DNA from: Chaenocephalus aceratus
Taxonomy: Eukaryota; Chordata; Actinopteri; Perciformes; Channichthyidae
Length of the DNA stretch: 64,000 nt
Assembly: GCA_023974075.1 (NCBI GenBank)
Contig: CM043808.1
Span: 20,854,136 to 20,918,135, forward strand
Reading direction: 5' to 3'
Below are positions 1 through 12,719 of this stretch, piece by piece (within the stretch, counting starts at the first letter, position 1; each line of letters opens with the position of its first letter). Under the pieces are notes generated by a model. That model made no database searches, was not told the DNA's origin, and saw nothing but the letters and a program-made list of their open reading frames with translations. A program made the translations under genes and the position numbers.

Positions 1-3000
1 TTGGACTGGAGGACCGCTGAAGTACAACTTAGCAGTCCTTTAGCAGCTTCTGTTTGCTAAATGGAGCCCTGGAGTTGGGAGTATGAAGAGGCTGGAGGGG
101 TCAGAGGGGTCCATGTGGACCAGCACTTGGACGTCTCTCGTAAGGACGAGCAACCAATCACGTTCTCTACGAATCCTCGACCCGGAGATCCAGCAGGAGA
201 GCCCTGATTTTATTTCCACCAATCACTTGGCTTCAATGAAAGCTAATTGAACAATTCCAATCTCTCAAATGGTTTTATTTGGTTTAATCTCGGTGACAGA
301 AATAACAGCGTTGGAGGTGCACTTACCTCTATGGAAATGTTCGAGAAAACATGTGTCGTCCAGAAAAAAAGACTGCTTTGATTTAGGAAGACACAAGGAA
401 ATACAATTGAATACATTTCTTAGCTATTCGACCAAAGGATAAGAATGAAACTGGAACAATTGCTACCACCTAATAATGTTAGAATTCATATATTAAAAAA
501 CTGTGTTGTGCATCAGGTCAAACGGGACAGGAAAAACCAAGACACTGAAACAGAGATATCATTGTTTCATCTATGTAGTTTAATCAACCAGATGTCTTTA
601 TATGGGTTCCTACTTAATATGATGCTTAATTAGAGGAAGCATCTTCTGGATCTTTCTGCCTGCGTTGATACGGTTAATAGGTCCCTAATATGGTTATTGT
701 CTGGTCAGGGAGGGGGACCAAATCATTTTAATTAAGGAGCGACTGGCTTTTTTCCTCTCCTCACGTCGCTTATACTCTGCCTGGCCCTTAAATTAATCCT
801 TCAGATATCAAGACTTCCAGAGCAGTTGTTTTGTCATCTCTCCAATTAAAGCAAGCGAATATCGGAGAAAGTCGCTGGCTAATTTCTTTTTTCAGTTTGA
901 GCGAGCAATAAGGACACTAATAAAATCAGATTAACATTGTCCAACGGACTCCTTGATGGATTCTTGTCCAATATTGTTTTCCACAAATGTAATTAGGCTC
1001 AACTCTAGATACTAACGCAGCTCTTCATTTCAATCAATCCAGCACCATTTAGCTCTTTCTTTACTAAATGTCGTTTGAATACCACCAAATTATGATTTTG
1101 CTCCTTTACATTAAGAAACACTTTTTCACAAACATCTTAAAATAAATACGCGTTTAAATTATCAAGCAGAACAGAGGGGAAGTGTGAAACAAATACTTGT
1201 AAGCCTGGCAGAGAAGTTACAATGAACGACAAAAGCTTGATTAGCATTCATGTCAAACAATTAAAGCAGGAGTATCCAGAAAGGGAAGGATCTTATTAGC
1301 TGGAGAAAAACAGAAAGAGACGGACCATTTCTCGGGCGCTTAAGCCTCGGGATTACTCAACCTTTGGTGGCACAGAGGAACAATGTGGCTTTTAAAAACC
1401 CATTTTGGAGAGACGTGTTTGGATGACAATTATGTGCCTCTAATCTGTTTATTAGGTGGTTGGGAAGAGGTCTTTAAGATCCTCATTCAGGACGAGCGGT
1501 CTGGGCCGTGGTGTTTCAGGCTTCTCACAGTATATGTGTGGTGTGTATGGGGGGTATGAGAAGGGTTTTAGGAAGAGCCTGACATAAGAAAAGAAAGAGG
1601 GAGAGTTTTAAGCCTGCTAAGCAGATCAGTGTCTTTGTGTGCGGTAAACAGAGGCACTTGAAACTTTTCCTGAGCCCAAGCTGTCTGAAGCTAATTCTTT
1701 CTTTTAATTGCTTTTGTAAAGACACGAGGAAAAAAACAAAGGAAGGGCATTTACGAAATACTTGCACATGCGCCTCTACACTTGTTGAAATATGTTGCTG
1801 TAAAAATGTTACATATCAAGGGACAAGGGTACATAACAATATGGGATCCAGTAAATCAGATCCACAAACTGATGACTAATGTTATTCATGAGACTTTTAA
1901 AGTAAGGTGAAACCTGAATCACAGGATAAAATGTTCAATGTCCCCTTTTGACTCCTTAAAGCAGCCTGTTTGTGTTTACAGATTGATTTAAAAAAAAAAA
2001 AACATCAATAATCTGTTTTCCCAAACGATTTTTAATCACCCTTTCAAATATTTGTGCCGGCACTCGAGCGCTTGTGTCGACTCGTGTCCTTTAGGATTTC
2101 AGATAGCCACAAACAACAGGAGGGAAAAAAAAGAGGCACCACCAGAAAAAAGATCAACAAACAGGCGAAGCATAGAGACAGAACAGTTTGAGGATGAACG
2201 CTGCTAATCCTGACCTCGGCTAATGCTAATGCAAATGCATGTTTATCAAATATGTAATCGACAGTAGTTAGGAAAACAAGGATCTGCCCGCACTCTGCTC
2301 TTTGTTCCGTGATTGTGGAAGAGGGAGATTAAGATGGGCTTTAGTGATGCTCAGATGGATGGAAGGAGAGAGGGATGGAGGGACGGCTGGATGCACTTAT
2401 GCTCACTGTCAAGAAAAGAAGTGAACCTTTGCAGTTAAATCTGCTCCTGTTGTTCATTCGAGCCGAGCGGAACTGCATCCAGCCAGAGTTTGCAATCTTG
2501 CACCGTTTTTTAGTATTATATTTTAGTGTCTTGACAAAAATATGTAGTTTTAGCACACATTATTATCACATCTGGATTCAATTCAGTCAAATATAATAAA
2601 AACATTTTTAGTTTAATTTTCAACAATTACTTTGAAAAAAAATCTAATTTCCATCGATTTCAAATGTTTCTGTCTCAGGTATTCTGAAGCTTTCGCCATA
2701 TAGTGTTTTGAAAGAAACATTTACACGTTTTGGCATAATAGTGAGAAGAAAGCATTCATTATATGGGGACAATTTATTTTAAATGTCAAACAAGACGTAT
2801 ACTGTAGGTTTCAATAGTGTTGGTTATGGTTGGAAAGAGCTGGCTAAGTTATTTTCCAGGGATAATGCTAAGCTAGGCTAACCATGTGCTGTCAACACAG
2901 TGACAGCACATTGTTGGTATTTTTTTTCAGCTAAATAAGGCATATATCTTATTTTTAGAGTGTGCAATGTGACATAAATTGAAGCTACTGTTACAAGAAA

Positions 3001-5400
3001 CACTGTTTAGGTTACACACCACACATTTGTATGGAGAGTTGTTAGTAGTGTTGCAGGGCGGTATGTGTGGTTAAATGATGACACAGGGGCACAACTCTTG
3101 CCAGTTTGTTTCTCCGTGTGCCCAGGGGAGGCAGAGGTAACCTATTTTCTTTGGCAAGGTTGAGCAGTCACACGGAGACAGTGTTTGTGTTTATGTTGTT
3201 TGATTGCATCGTTCCTTGAGGCTGTCTTACCTTGCTGTGTCCTTTTTCCACCAACATCCCCTTTTCCTTTTTTTCTTCTCTGAGCCTATGCTTTCTCCTC
3301 TTATCTCGACTCCTGCTCTTCCTTCCTTGTCTCCTCTCCTTTTCTCTCTTCTGTCCCTTTTATCCTTGTTCCCCTCCATCCACTGTCGCACAGGGATAGA
3401 AGTCTTGCTGTGCGGTGTGTTTCCTGCTTAGATGCACGGTTTGTTGTTAGTAAATGAGGTCATTAGAAGACAATCTGACCTAACCAAAGGCATTTGTTCT
3501 GCATGCTGCATTTTCTACCCTCCTTTTCTCAGTATAAATATACACCTTTGATGGAACGGCCAGATGCTTGGATCATTAACATGTCATTATATCACCCGGC
3601 AAATGAGTGTGAACATTTCCTTTACCTATTCCTTTCACCTCTATAAGCATTAGATAAAGTGACACGTGAATACATATCTATTCTTTGTCCTGCTCACACA
3701 CTTTCAGATGTTATCTCCATCCTCTCCTGACCTCTTCTCATCCATGTGATGTTTTGGTATATCTTGCAGCAAGGTGACACCTCCAGGCGAGCCTCAGGGC
3801 CTTTGGGTCCTCTCACAGTGGCACCCAGCCAGATCCCTGATGACACCTGTGAGCCTTGGCAGAGCTCCTGGTTTACAGTAGCTGTTAGCAGGCTTTTATG
3901 TCAAACAAAACACCAACACAATGTGTTCTCTCTCACTGTACCTCAACAATTCCCCACCCCCAAATGACTCCAGCCCACTTTCTCCCACACTGAAAGTGGT
4001 CGCGGCTCTTTCTGCAATCATATGCCACTGTAAACACCGCCAGTGAATCAGTCTTTTTCTAACCATGTCAACGGCTTTTAATTAGCGGTGAATGTCAAGG
4101 ATGTCTGCTGGGTCCACCTCATTTCTCTCAGAGCCAAACCCATTTCTTGTGTTGTGTAACATCGTCCCCCATTGTCCAAGCTCACTCATAACCATACTTC
4201 ATACGCAGCATCTCTGGAGTGTATTCCATTGTTCCTCAAGTGGGGAGACGAGTGTTGCTGCTCTCAAAATGGACATTGGCGCATCTCCTGAAACAATATA
4301 GTTCCCCCACACCACATCACTCACATGCGTTTAAATACGCCAGACCTTGACCACTTACGCCTGGAAAGAAAATTACCTGAGCACAAAGCGGGAGCTCTTG
4401 TCTACACCCTAAAACACATCATAGCACTCTTGTCATTGCAAGTGGAGGGTCTATTATAAACAATTATGTTAGCCCTTCACGGACAGTTTGGTCTTTGTGA
4501 TGCATTGTGTTTTTGAGCGAAGAAGTACAGGCAGTAATCAATGGAGGAGCCGTACGGTCAAGGTAAGGCTGCCGAGTGATCTAAACACATGCATACGTGG
4601 GAGGGAGAGGGGGGGGGGGGGTGGTGAGGTAGATACTGAGGTATGATGTATTGTATGCATAAAGAATGATAATAGCACAGAGAACTCACAGAGAATTAAT
4701 AAAATAAAAATAAATCCTTAAGCGTAGTTCTGGAACAATTTAAACAACAGTTGTGTACAAGATATGTTTAATTTAAGGTTACAAGTTTTGCTGCTATTTA
4801 ACACGTTTTTTCTCATTAAAATGACAACAAGAAATGTTAAGAAATGTATGACAACTTGAAGCAAGCCTTTGTCATTGTGGATAGCCAACATGGTAGCACA
4901 CTGCAGGCTAGGGCTGTGTATTGGCAAGTGTCTGGCTTTACAATATGTATCATGATTCACGGGTTAGTATTTAATAAATAAGGATTCTGTAACTGCAAGG
5001 CAATGTATTTCTTATTTTTTTCTCTTATTTTTTATTGAATTAGATTTAGTCTATTTTGTTGTCCATTATCTACAATATAAGACAATAGTTTATAGAATTA
5101 TTGTATTATAATTTGTGTGACATTGGAAATCAACTACATCTGCTTAACTTCACAATTCATTATTTTGATCACTTGTATAGACAACAGAGAAGAGAATGAG
5201 GAGCCACATTAATTATGTAAGTTTTATAAACCAGCATACAATCAGTGGCAATCTGCAGTTTGTTTTGGAGCAAGACATTTATTTTTTAGTGTAGATTGTA
5301 CAGGTTTATATTTTAGTTCAGATGCGAGATATCACTTAAAAGTATAAAGTAACCACATAATAAAAAGGATACTAAGCATGAGTATTAGGGAAGGTGCATA
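1..5400. other. Noncoding region, no gene recognised
   Basis: AT-rich unique-looking sequence with only short open frames that lack codon structure or family resemblance. It contains scattered homeodomain-type ATTA/TAAT cores and a 13-base G run near 4609-4621. No repeat family, RNA gene or exon could be supported. Confidence 0.6.
690..1120. promoter_or_regulatory. Candidate conserved noncoding element
   Basis: This block has mixed composition without simple repeats and is dense in AT-hook/homeodomain-like cores (TTAATTAA near 729, several CAATTA/TAATTA-like sites, TTATTGT near 697). That texture resembles developmental enhancers upstream of vertebrate regulatory genes. It is an impression from motif density only; no cross-species alignment was possible. 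Confidence 0.18.
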
Positions 5401-5409
5401 AGGGCTTGA

Positions 5410-5860
5410 TATACATGTGGTAAGGGATAGAAGGACAGAGATAAGAGACACCAAGCGAGAAAGAGAGGTGCGAGACGTGTGGGTGGACACTGGGCACGGT
5501 GGCAATAGGCACAGGGGCTTAATGAGAGGTGAGCCAGAGGAGAAAGCGAGCAAGGACAGACAGAGAGAAGCAGGGAGAGGGAGAGGTGAGAAGGAGGGAG
5601 TGAGTGATAGATGGTGCAGCAGGAGAGGGGAAATGGGGGAAGAGAGGGAGGATGGGACTTTGGAAAACAAAAGCAGTAAACAAACAGCCAAGAATAGAGT
5701 CCAGGTGTGAAAAGTGAAGAAGAAACAGGTGAGGGAGACAGAGGACGGGACAGAGGGAGAGCGCTGAAGGAAGAGCGAGGCAGGGTCAGCAGGAGGTGTC
5801 CTCCAGTTTATAGCTGTGCAGCACACTGAAGGAAAACAGAAAAACAACACCAAAGAGTCT
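5410..5860. repeat. Purine-rich (GA) low-complexity tract
   Basis: The plus strand is dominated by A and G for about 450 bases, with irregular GAGA/GGAG motifs. Long open frames on either strand here (including a 173-codon minus-strand frame rich in Ser, Leu and Pro) follow from the skew and are not evidence of a gene. Confidence 0.6.
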
Positions 5861-5869
5861 TAGACAAGG

Positions 5870-7985
5870 ACAAGGGTAAATAACACACATTGACTTCTGT
5901 CTCACAATTGTCTGCAAAAAGTTCCTCTTTTGTGTAGCAGTTATTGTTCCAGCTCCGATAGCTTCCTCAATTTTGGACTTTTTGTAACCTTAAAGGTCAG
6001 CACTGTCAAGACGACTTGTTGTTTGTAAATGTTAGATACTTGTGGGTTACTGTTCACAAAAGTTGGTTTTTCAAAACAGCTTTTTTTCCATTGGAGATGA
6101 ATTTCGCCGGTGTGTTGAAAGAAATGAAAGGGAAGTTTCATACAGACAAAAGGAACAGAAAACATCAGGACGTCGCTTAAGACAGAAATCACTCCTCAGA
6201 CACAAAAGGGAAAAGGGAAACGGATCAACAGAAACTTGGCTCTGTCCCAACATGTGAAGGAGTTTGGGACAGCGTCGCATCCCCCAACCCTCCACACCTC
6301 CTCCACCAGCCCCCTATAAAGGTGATGTATGACCAGGGGTTGGATGTGCCCTTGTCAGAGCCCTATGTCTGAAAATGCTGATGGATGGAGGGATGGAGAG
6401 GAAAAGGCGAAGGAGGAGAAAGAATGCAGGTGATGGGGAGATGACAATGATGAAGCGTACGCCACACTGCCACATCTCAGACAGCTGTTTAGCGACGGGG
6501 GCTAACACTCCCAAGTGTGTGTGTGTGTGTGGAGGGTGTTAGTGATGCATACTAGGAGGAGGTTGCAGTTCTGCAAGATTGCTAAAGGACTACTTGAATG
6601 CGTATTTACAGAAGAGAGAGCTTCAAATCAAACTGCCCTGCCCTGTATATTGGTCTATTTTGTGTTGGTAGCTTGTCAGAATCTGTTGCTTGCCACAGAA
6701 AAGAGGCAGTGTCTCCTCTGTCTGTATCTCATGTCCTTCAAGGACTGGCTGTAGCCTCCAGGCAAGCCTCCGGCTCCAAGGCCTCCCTCCGTGTGGCAGG
6801 ATACCAGATCGGACTTAGACACACACAGCTGTGGCCCAGGGGCCTTTACTCCTCCCGGAGAATGACACTCAAAACTCCCCCGAGCCATATTTAAGTGCAA
6901 CAGTCAGTGATTATGTGTGTGTGTATCAACTGTATCTGTGTGTTTGTGTATGACTTTTAACCCTCCGCCAGCAGGTATCCAAGGGCCCTTTCAAATTAGA
7001 AACGGTGCTGGTGGGGGTGTTGCCGATTCTCCTCAGAGCCCGCTGGGTTTCCGAGGCAAGGACTCTGGGAATATCAGGAATATCTGTCACAGTGAAACAC
7101 GGCTGAACATCACAGCCACGGTCATAAATCACACAGCGTGTGTCGCTCATGATCCCCCGGCCACAGGTTACACTTTCTGAGTTTTACTACAAATCAGGAA
7201 TATGATAGAACAGAAAGGAATAGAGCTCTCAGGTTTAATATCTGTTGTGTTTAACTGTCCATGAGCAAAGCCCTGAATATCATCAGTTTCAAAGGTTGCT
7301 GCTCTGTAACTGACCTTTGACCTCAATACAAGGAGCCAGACTTCTAAAGGACACTTGCTGATCTTGTTTGCTCTGTCATACAGTTGTCCAACAACTTACA
7401 ACAAGTAAATAATCCAGAGCTTATCCAGAACTTAGTTTTTTACATTTCTGTCAAACTTGTATCTGTCAATGTGTTTCTGCATCAGAGGTGGTGATGCCCA
7501 CAGAAAGGCTACAATTAAGAGCACCAGGTTGTTAAAAAGCACCAAAATGTTCCTTTCTTTTTTATCAATCAGTCATTCCCTGTTACTTGTATATGCCGTT
7601 TACAGTTTCTCTTTATTCAAGTTTTAGTTGTGGAACAAGGACGATTGTACCCTCCTATATGTAGAGAGTTAAAAGAGAAAGGGCACTGACACCAAAAGGG
7701 TGTTAAAAAAACAGTGGGAAGATGAAGTGATGCGGATGTGACAAAATGGGGCAAGTTAATTGAGGGCTGAAAAGCGGGGGAGATGAAGTGAAGAGGAGGG
7801 GCGAGGGAGAGGTCTGGCTTGGGACAGTGAACTGGAAGTGTGCTTGTGTACCTGTGCGTATGTGTGTACAAAATGCACTTGTGACACAGAGCAGTATTGA
7901 CAAGCAGGGCTGATGCCCCTGAGAAAACCTTCAGAATTCAATTCTCATTGATTCCCACAGAGGAGTGGAGGACGCTGCCTCTGGA
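5870..7985. other. Noncoding region, no gene recognised
   Basis: Unique sequence with a short GT run at about 6515-6531 and GT-rich patches around 6915-6950. No open frame here shows a recognisable domain, and no terminal inverted repeats were seen. Confidence 0.55.
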
Positions 7986-7988
7986 GTC

Positions 7989-7991
<3 letters not shown>

Positions 7992-8051
<60 letters not shown>

Positions 8052-8093
8052 CACACCACACACACACAACAACACACACACACCACACATACA
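7992..8093. repeat. (CA)n microsatellite, interrupted
   Basis: About 100 bases of CA dinucleotides interrupted by CCA and CAA units. Length polymorphism is expected. The His/Thr-rich open frame across it is a repeat artefact. Confidence 0.95.
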
Positions 8094-9077
8094 TAGCACT
8101 GGAGTGGCACATTACTCTTTCCTTGCATTTCAAGCTTTTTCTCACAATATTCCAGTTAGAAAGATATCCGAATGTGGAAATTAAGCATCAAAGGGTTTTC
8201 AATTGTTTTCAATCTAACTGACAAATTAGGACTGTGCTGTATAGAAAGATATCACAGTCATTTGTACCTCTAATTATTGAAACAATATTGTAGGGTTGCA
8301 TATTCGTCCATTCAGAAAATAATTACATTTTCATATTTTTGCTAAATTACCCTCAATATTGGGGTGTGAGTGAGTAAAGACAACTAGTAGAAAAGCAAGA
8401 ACTGTCAGATTAATTTAGAAATGTACATGATTTAACTGTGATGCAGCCTTTAAAAACAGGGGAAATAAATGCCTTATTCCATATTGAGATATCCTAAATA
8501 TACCCGGCCCTATACTGCACATGCTATAACCAACATACATTATTATTTCCAAACATTTACAGAATCCCCCTTGAGCCCTCACTGTGTTTTCATGCAGATC
8601 AATGTTGGTCTCATTTCTATAGCTCCCACATTTAAAACTTCATTACATTGTTAATCCTCTTGTGACAGTATAGTGTGATGCTTACATGTGTGTGTAAGAC
8701 AGAGAAATGAGGAGGAGGAAGAGGTTGTGGTGGGTGTTGAAGGGGTGGTGGTAGTGTTGAGGGGGGTGGTGGTGGATGGGTGGCACAGAGTCCATGTGTT
8801 GTGGTTGTTATGACCTTGGTCACTGCTGAGGGGACCTAGTTCTTGCCAAGCCAATCAATAAGCTAAACAGGCGGAGGATGGCTATTTGGAGCATGGGAAG
8901 CCAAACTCAAATACTGATAGGTTATCTGCCTGTCCCAGCACCACTTCTGTGCAAATATTGGACCAGCACATTTTTCACGGTGACTTGCATTTGGAAAAAA
9001 AAGAAAGAGAGTCAGAGAGGAGTGAGGGGGGGTGTTGAGAACAGACATGGTTGAGTGGATATGTTGCAGAGGGCAAA

Positions 9078-9226
9078 CCCCCCCCCCTCCCTCCCTCCTC
9101 CCTCCATGTCTCTCTCCGTCCCCCACTTCTTCAACCCCCCTTAAACCTCCACCAACAAGTGCGTCCCCCTCTCCCCCCCCATCTCCCCCCCCTCCCCTCT
9201 TTCTCTCACTCTGTCTATCCCTCTTG
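9078..9226. repeat. Homopyrimidine (C/T-rich) tract
   Basis: The plus strand is almost entirely C and T, with multiple C7-C10 runs. Polypurine/polypyrimidine DNA of this length can adopt triplex or G-quadruplex structures on the complementary strand. Proline-rich open frames here are compositional shadows. Confidence 0.8.
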
Positions 9227-9639
9227 GGACAAGTGAACAAAGCAGACAAATAGCAAACAAAATGACACATTTAAAGTATTTAAAACATTGTAAGAATAAC
9301 TGTTTTCAGGGAAGTCTTATATGCTAACCTAAAGTTACAGTATATTCTTGCTATTTAATCATTCTCTAAAGCACTTTAACTTGAATTCACCACTGTTTAA
9401 TAAGGCACTTTTTATTAAAAATTATAATATTGGAAATACATGTATTGTTTAGCATATAATCGTGTAAGCAATCAATAAGTAAATGGCTTTTTCCGGTTGT
9501 AAAATACAAATTCTGGTTGTAAAAAAACAACAATAATTGGTGTAAATCCTATTCCAGACTGACATTAGAAATGAAAGTCAATTATAAAATGTTCAAACAA
9601 ACTAAATCTACATTTTTATGAGTTGCAAATTATTTACAT

Positions 9640-9892
9640 TAATGCACACAATGTACACAATATTATCAGTTATTTTTATTATTACTGCACATATTTTTAT
9701 TCCATTCTATTTCTGTAAATACTGCTATATTTTACCATATTTTTTAATTATTTTTTAAATGTTATTATAGTTTTCTTAAAATAGTTTTCTATCTGTGTTT
9801 TACATTTAAGTTTGACTTTTATGTATGCACCATGACATCAAGTCATTTCTCGGACGTGCCAACCAATAAACCTGTTTCTGATTCTGATAATG
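9640..9892 (+). repeat. Possible LINE 3'-tail fragment
   Basis: An AT-rich stretch ends in CAATAAACCTGTTTCTGATT and a repeated TTCTGA-like motif. This resembles the 3' ends of L2-type fish LINEs, which terminate in AATAAA-like sequence plus short tandem repeats. No reverse transcriptase remnant is visible, so the assignment rests on the tail alone. Confidence 0.3.
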
Positions 9893-10120
9893 AGGATTTT
9901 GCTTTTGGTCACAAATGGGTGATTTAAGCAAAGACATGTTGAACCAGGCTGGGTTCTTGTTCAGGTTTCTGATGAAAACTGCTTGAGAGTGTAAGACGGA
10001 CACAATGGTGTTTCTCTAAGTGATCTGTAGATGATGGCAGCTGGATCTTATCAATAATGAATGAGTGACACATGCCAACCACTGTATCCCAACCTCTCTT
10101 GAGAGACGGCAGACAAGCCA

Positions 10121-10122
<2 letters not shown>

Positions 10123-10182
<60 letters not shown>
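10123..10182. repeat. (GT)30 microsatellite
   Basis: About 60 bases of uninterrupted GT dinucleotides. It can form Z-DNA and is probably length-polymorphic. Confidence 0.95.
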
Positions 10183-10183
<1 letters not shown>

Positions 10184-10940
10184 AAATGTGTGAAAGTCAT
10201 CGAGACCCCCTTCGAGACGATTCAAAGCTGAGATAAGGAGAAGAAAAGTAATAGAGAGATGCATAAATAGACAGGGAGCTGAGCTGAGGGGAGAGAGCTC
10301 TTTTCCCATCAGGTGTAGCAGTCAAAGCCAGCTCGCGTTGGTACAGCGGAGACTGGAACAATGACTTCAAGAGCAGCGCACAGCAAAACCACATTAATTA
10401 TTAGAGAGGAGCGATCAAAGCACAACTGTGACATGAAATAAATGAATTAAAGCTGGAAAAAAATATTGCCATCTGGACGAAGGGTTTCACATCCCAGAAA
10501 CTGCTCAGATGCCTGCCTTTGTTTTTTTTCACCCGCATATTTGCTTGTCAGTTAAATATTTCCACAGTATGTACTAGGCTAAACTAGATTCAACAATGAT
10601 ATTTACATGAATACAACTTCTAAAGGATACTTGTTTCTATCATTAAGGAGGTTATGATTTTAATTTGGTTTGCTTCTTTATTTGTCAGCCTTTCTAGTTT
10701 ACACAAATATGTTAATCTAAAAAGGACAATTTCTCGTTTAAGGGGAAGTTGTGAGATATAACTTTTTATTGGTAGACAACAGCCTAGTGCAGTTACTTCC
10801 TGTTCTCACTGTGAGGTACCATGAATGTTTGAAGACTGGATACAGTGTCGGTGGCTGGGCCCCGTTCATGGTTGGGGCTGTGCCCAAATGAAGCGACTGT
10901 AAATTCAAAAAGAACGACTGTAGATTCAAAAAGTATCCGT

Positions 10941-11490
10941 TGTCACTACCCGATCCGCATCCCTGCCCGATCCGCATTGCGCATTTGCAAGATGGTCCGC
11001 CACAATAGGACACTTGACACAGTGGCGTTTGGCAAAGCACAAAAAGAAAACTCAAAAAACAGAGAGAGAGATGAGTTATAGTTATTACAACATGACTTCA
11101 CTATTATTTAACAACTCTTTTTATTGGGTCCTTTTATTGGGTTAAGTACATTGTCAGAATAAGTGAGAAATGGATTTAACTTCTGTTAGACAGCTATCAT
11201 ACTGAAGAAATATTGACTGTGAATGTATGCAATATGTATGGCATTCATAATGTATATCTAATTACATTAACTGTGAACGTCCTTCATTTTATTTCAAATT
11301 AAAAAAATAACAAAAAGATTTTTGTATAGATATTTGAGACGTTTATTACTCTTGCATGCACGAGGCAAATCGGGCAGCCGTCTAGACGTCAAATGTCCTA
11401 TTTGAGTTGCCGTATGGAGTTGTCCAATATGGCGGACCATCTCGCACATGCGCAGTGCGGATCGGTAAGGATGCAAATCGGGTAGTGACA
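10941..11490. mobile_element. Small inverted-repeat (foldback/MITE-like) element
   Basis: Sequence at 10941-11012 reappears as reverse complement at 11421-11490, with scattered mismatches and one small indel. Both arms begin TGTCACTACCCGAT when read inward. Roughly 400 bases of AT-rich DNA separate them, with no coding content. The core shared by both arms includes GATGGTCCGCCA. Just outside the left arm a ~22-base unit (CGACTGTA-ATTCAAAAAG-type) is tandemly duplicated at about 10903-10933. No target-site duplication was identified, so the outer limits are uncertain. A non-autonomous DNA transposon is likely; the superfamily is unknown. Confidence 0.5.
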
Positions 11491-11499
11491 CCCGTGTCT

Positions 11500-12240
11500 G
11501 GACCTGGTCCGGACCCAATCGCACTTGAGTTTTCCTTAAGCCCCGCCCCCAATCTCCCGCTCTCGGCTCAGTCAAATTAATGGGGAGGGGAAAACAACTC
11601 TGGATTTGGCTCTTTAGACCCTCATGATTTAAATAACAACTATGAAAGTGTTTGTACTGGGTAGTTTATTTAGGTTAAGATACACTGATTTACATATTTC
11701 CCAATGCATGTCATTGGTTAACATCACAGACTAGAATGTAACTGTAGTACCACCATTTGGCCACTACAAAAATGTGCTTCAACGGCTAGTGCTGTTTCTG
11801 GGGGCTTCGAGAAGTGTTGGGCAGACATAAATGGTCAAGATTGGTCAAGAGATAGCTACACTACATAAGTCCTCCTAAAATCAAGAATTCAAAATATTCA
11901 TAATTGACTTTGAACAGAGCTGGGTTAGGTCTTGAGGCTAAGCTAAGCTACTTGCGTCCCGGCTGCAGGTCTCATCTATCTCACAGAAATCCTCTTACAA
12001 AATGTTGAACTATATTCCTTTAAATCGTCCACTGTTGTCGTTGTCGACCTATAAGTGCTGGTGGAGGCTGCAATTCAGTGCAGGCATGTGATTACAGATT
12101 GTGTGTGTTTGGGAACAGAGATGGCCTCTTTTACTGTCTATGTGCAGCTCTGGCTGGCTGAGCTGGTGTGATGTTGTCTTCCTGTTTCTGCTGCTCCACT
12201 CGAGTCTGGCTGCCGGCCCTCACCTCTCTCTTTCCAGCTA
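11500..12240. other. Noncoding region, no gene recognised
   Basis: Unique sequence without convincing coding frames or repeat ends. The right side grades into a CT-rich stretch (about 12236-12330) next to the GT array. Confidence 0.5.
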
Positions 12241-12366
12241 TATCACTCTCTCCCCATCTCGCTTTATCCCTTTTCTCTCTCTCTCTTTCCATTTCCCTCT
12301 CTTTCTCTCTCACTGACACTGGGCACTGCTCCCCTCCCTGACCATCTGGGCCTCTCTTCCACAAAA

Positions 12367-12369
<3 letters not shown>

Positions 12370-12429
<60 letters not shown>
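12370..12429. repeat. (GT)30 microsatellite
   Basis: Uninterrupted GT array directly downstream of a CT-rich stretch, making a compound pyrimidine/dinucleotide repeat. Confidence 0.95.
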
Positions 12430-12430
<1 letters not shown>

Positions 12431-12662
12431 AGACAGGCGTGTGCGAGTTTTAGAGCAGTTTCTCCTCAAGAGGGGATATATGTGTATGTCTGTGTTTTGT
12501 GGGTTTGTGTTTTGGTGTGTGTGTCAGCAGAAGGGTCTTCCTTCGCCAGGTGGACAGCTGCTACTTAGTAGCCTTACAGCCCAGCCAGCAAAGTCAGGGA
12601 GAGTGAGCTGGCGGACTTAACCCTTTATGTTCCAAAACAATGCTGTACCCCAGCAAAATACT

Positions 12663-12698
<36 letters not shown>

Positions 12699-12709
12699 TG
12701 TGTGTGTGT
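12663..12709. repeat. (GT)n microsatellite
   Basis: GT array with a single GAG interruption, about 230 bases downstream of the previous one. Confidence 0.93.
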
Positions 12710-12719
12710 AGCATTATTC

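Larger units (their letters stand above)
8100..10120. other. Noncoding region with low-complexity tracts
   Basis: It contains a GGT/GGA-rich strand at 8709-8781 and a pyrimidine-rich strand at about 9078-9226 with several C runs. The AT-rich part (9260-9860) has no coding signal. Confidence 0.55.

Noticed and set aside
3746..3967. Possible exon after a TATCTTGCAG acceptor-like site
   Set aside because: The acceptor resemblance is weak, the 73-codon peptide has no recognisable domain, and no matching donor or neighbouring exon was found.
5332..5853. 173-codon minus-strand open frame
   Set aside because: It lies in a purine-rich tract, encodes a Ser/Leu/Pro-skewed peptide without a domain, and matches what strand composition alone produces.
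7992..8093. CRISPR-like or satellite array among the many short repeats
   Set aside because: All arrays are dinucleotide or trinucleotide microsatellites; no direct repeats with unique spacers occur, and the sequence is eukaryotic.
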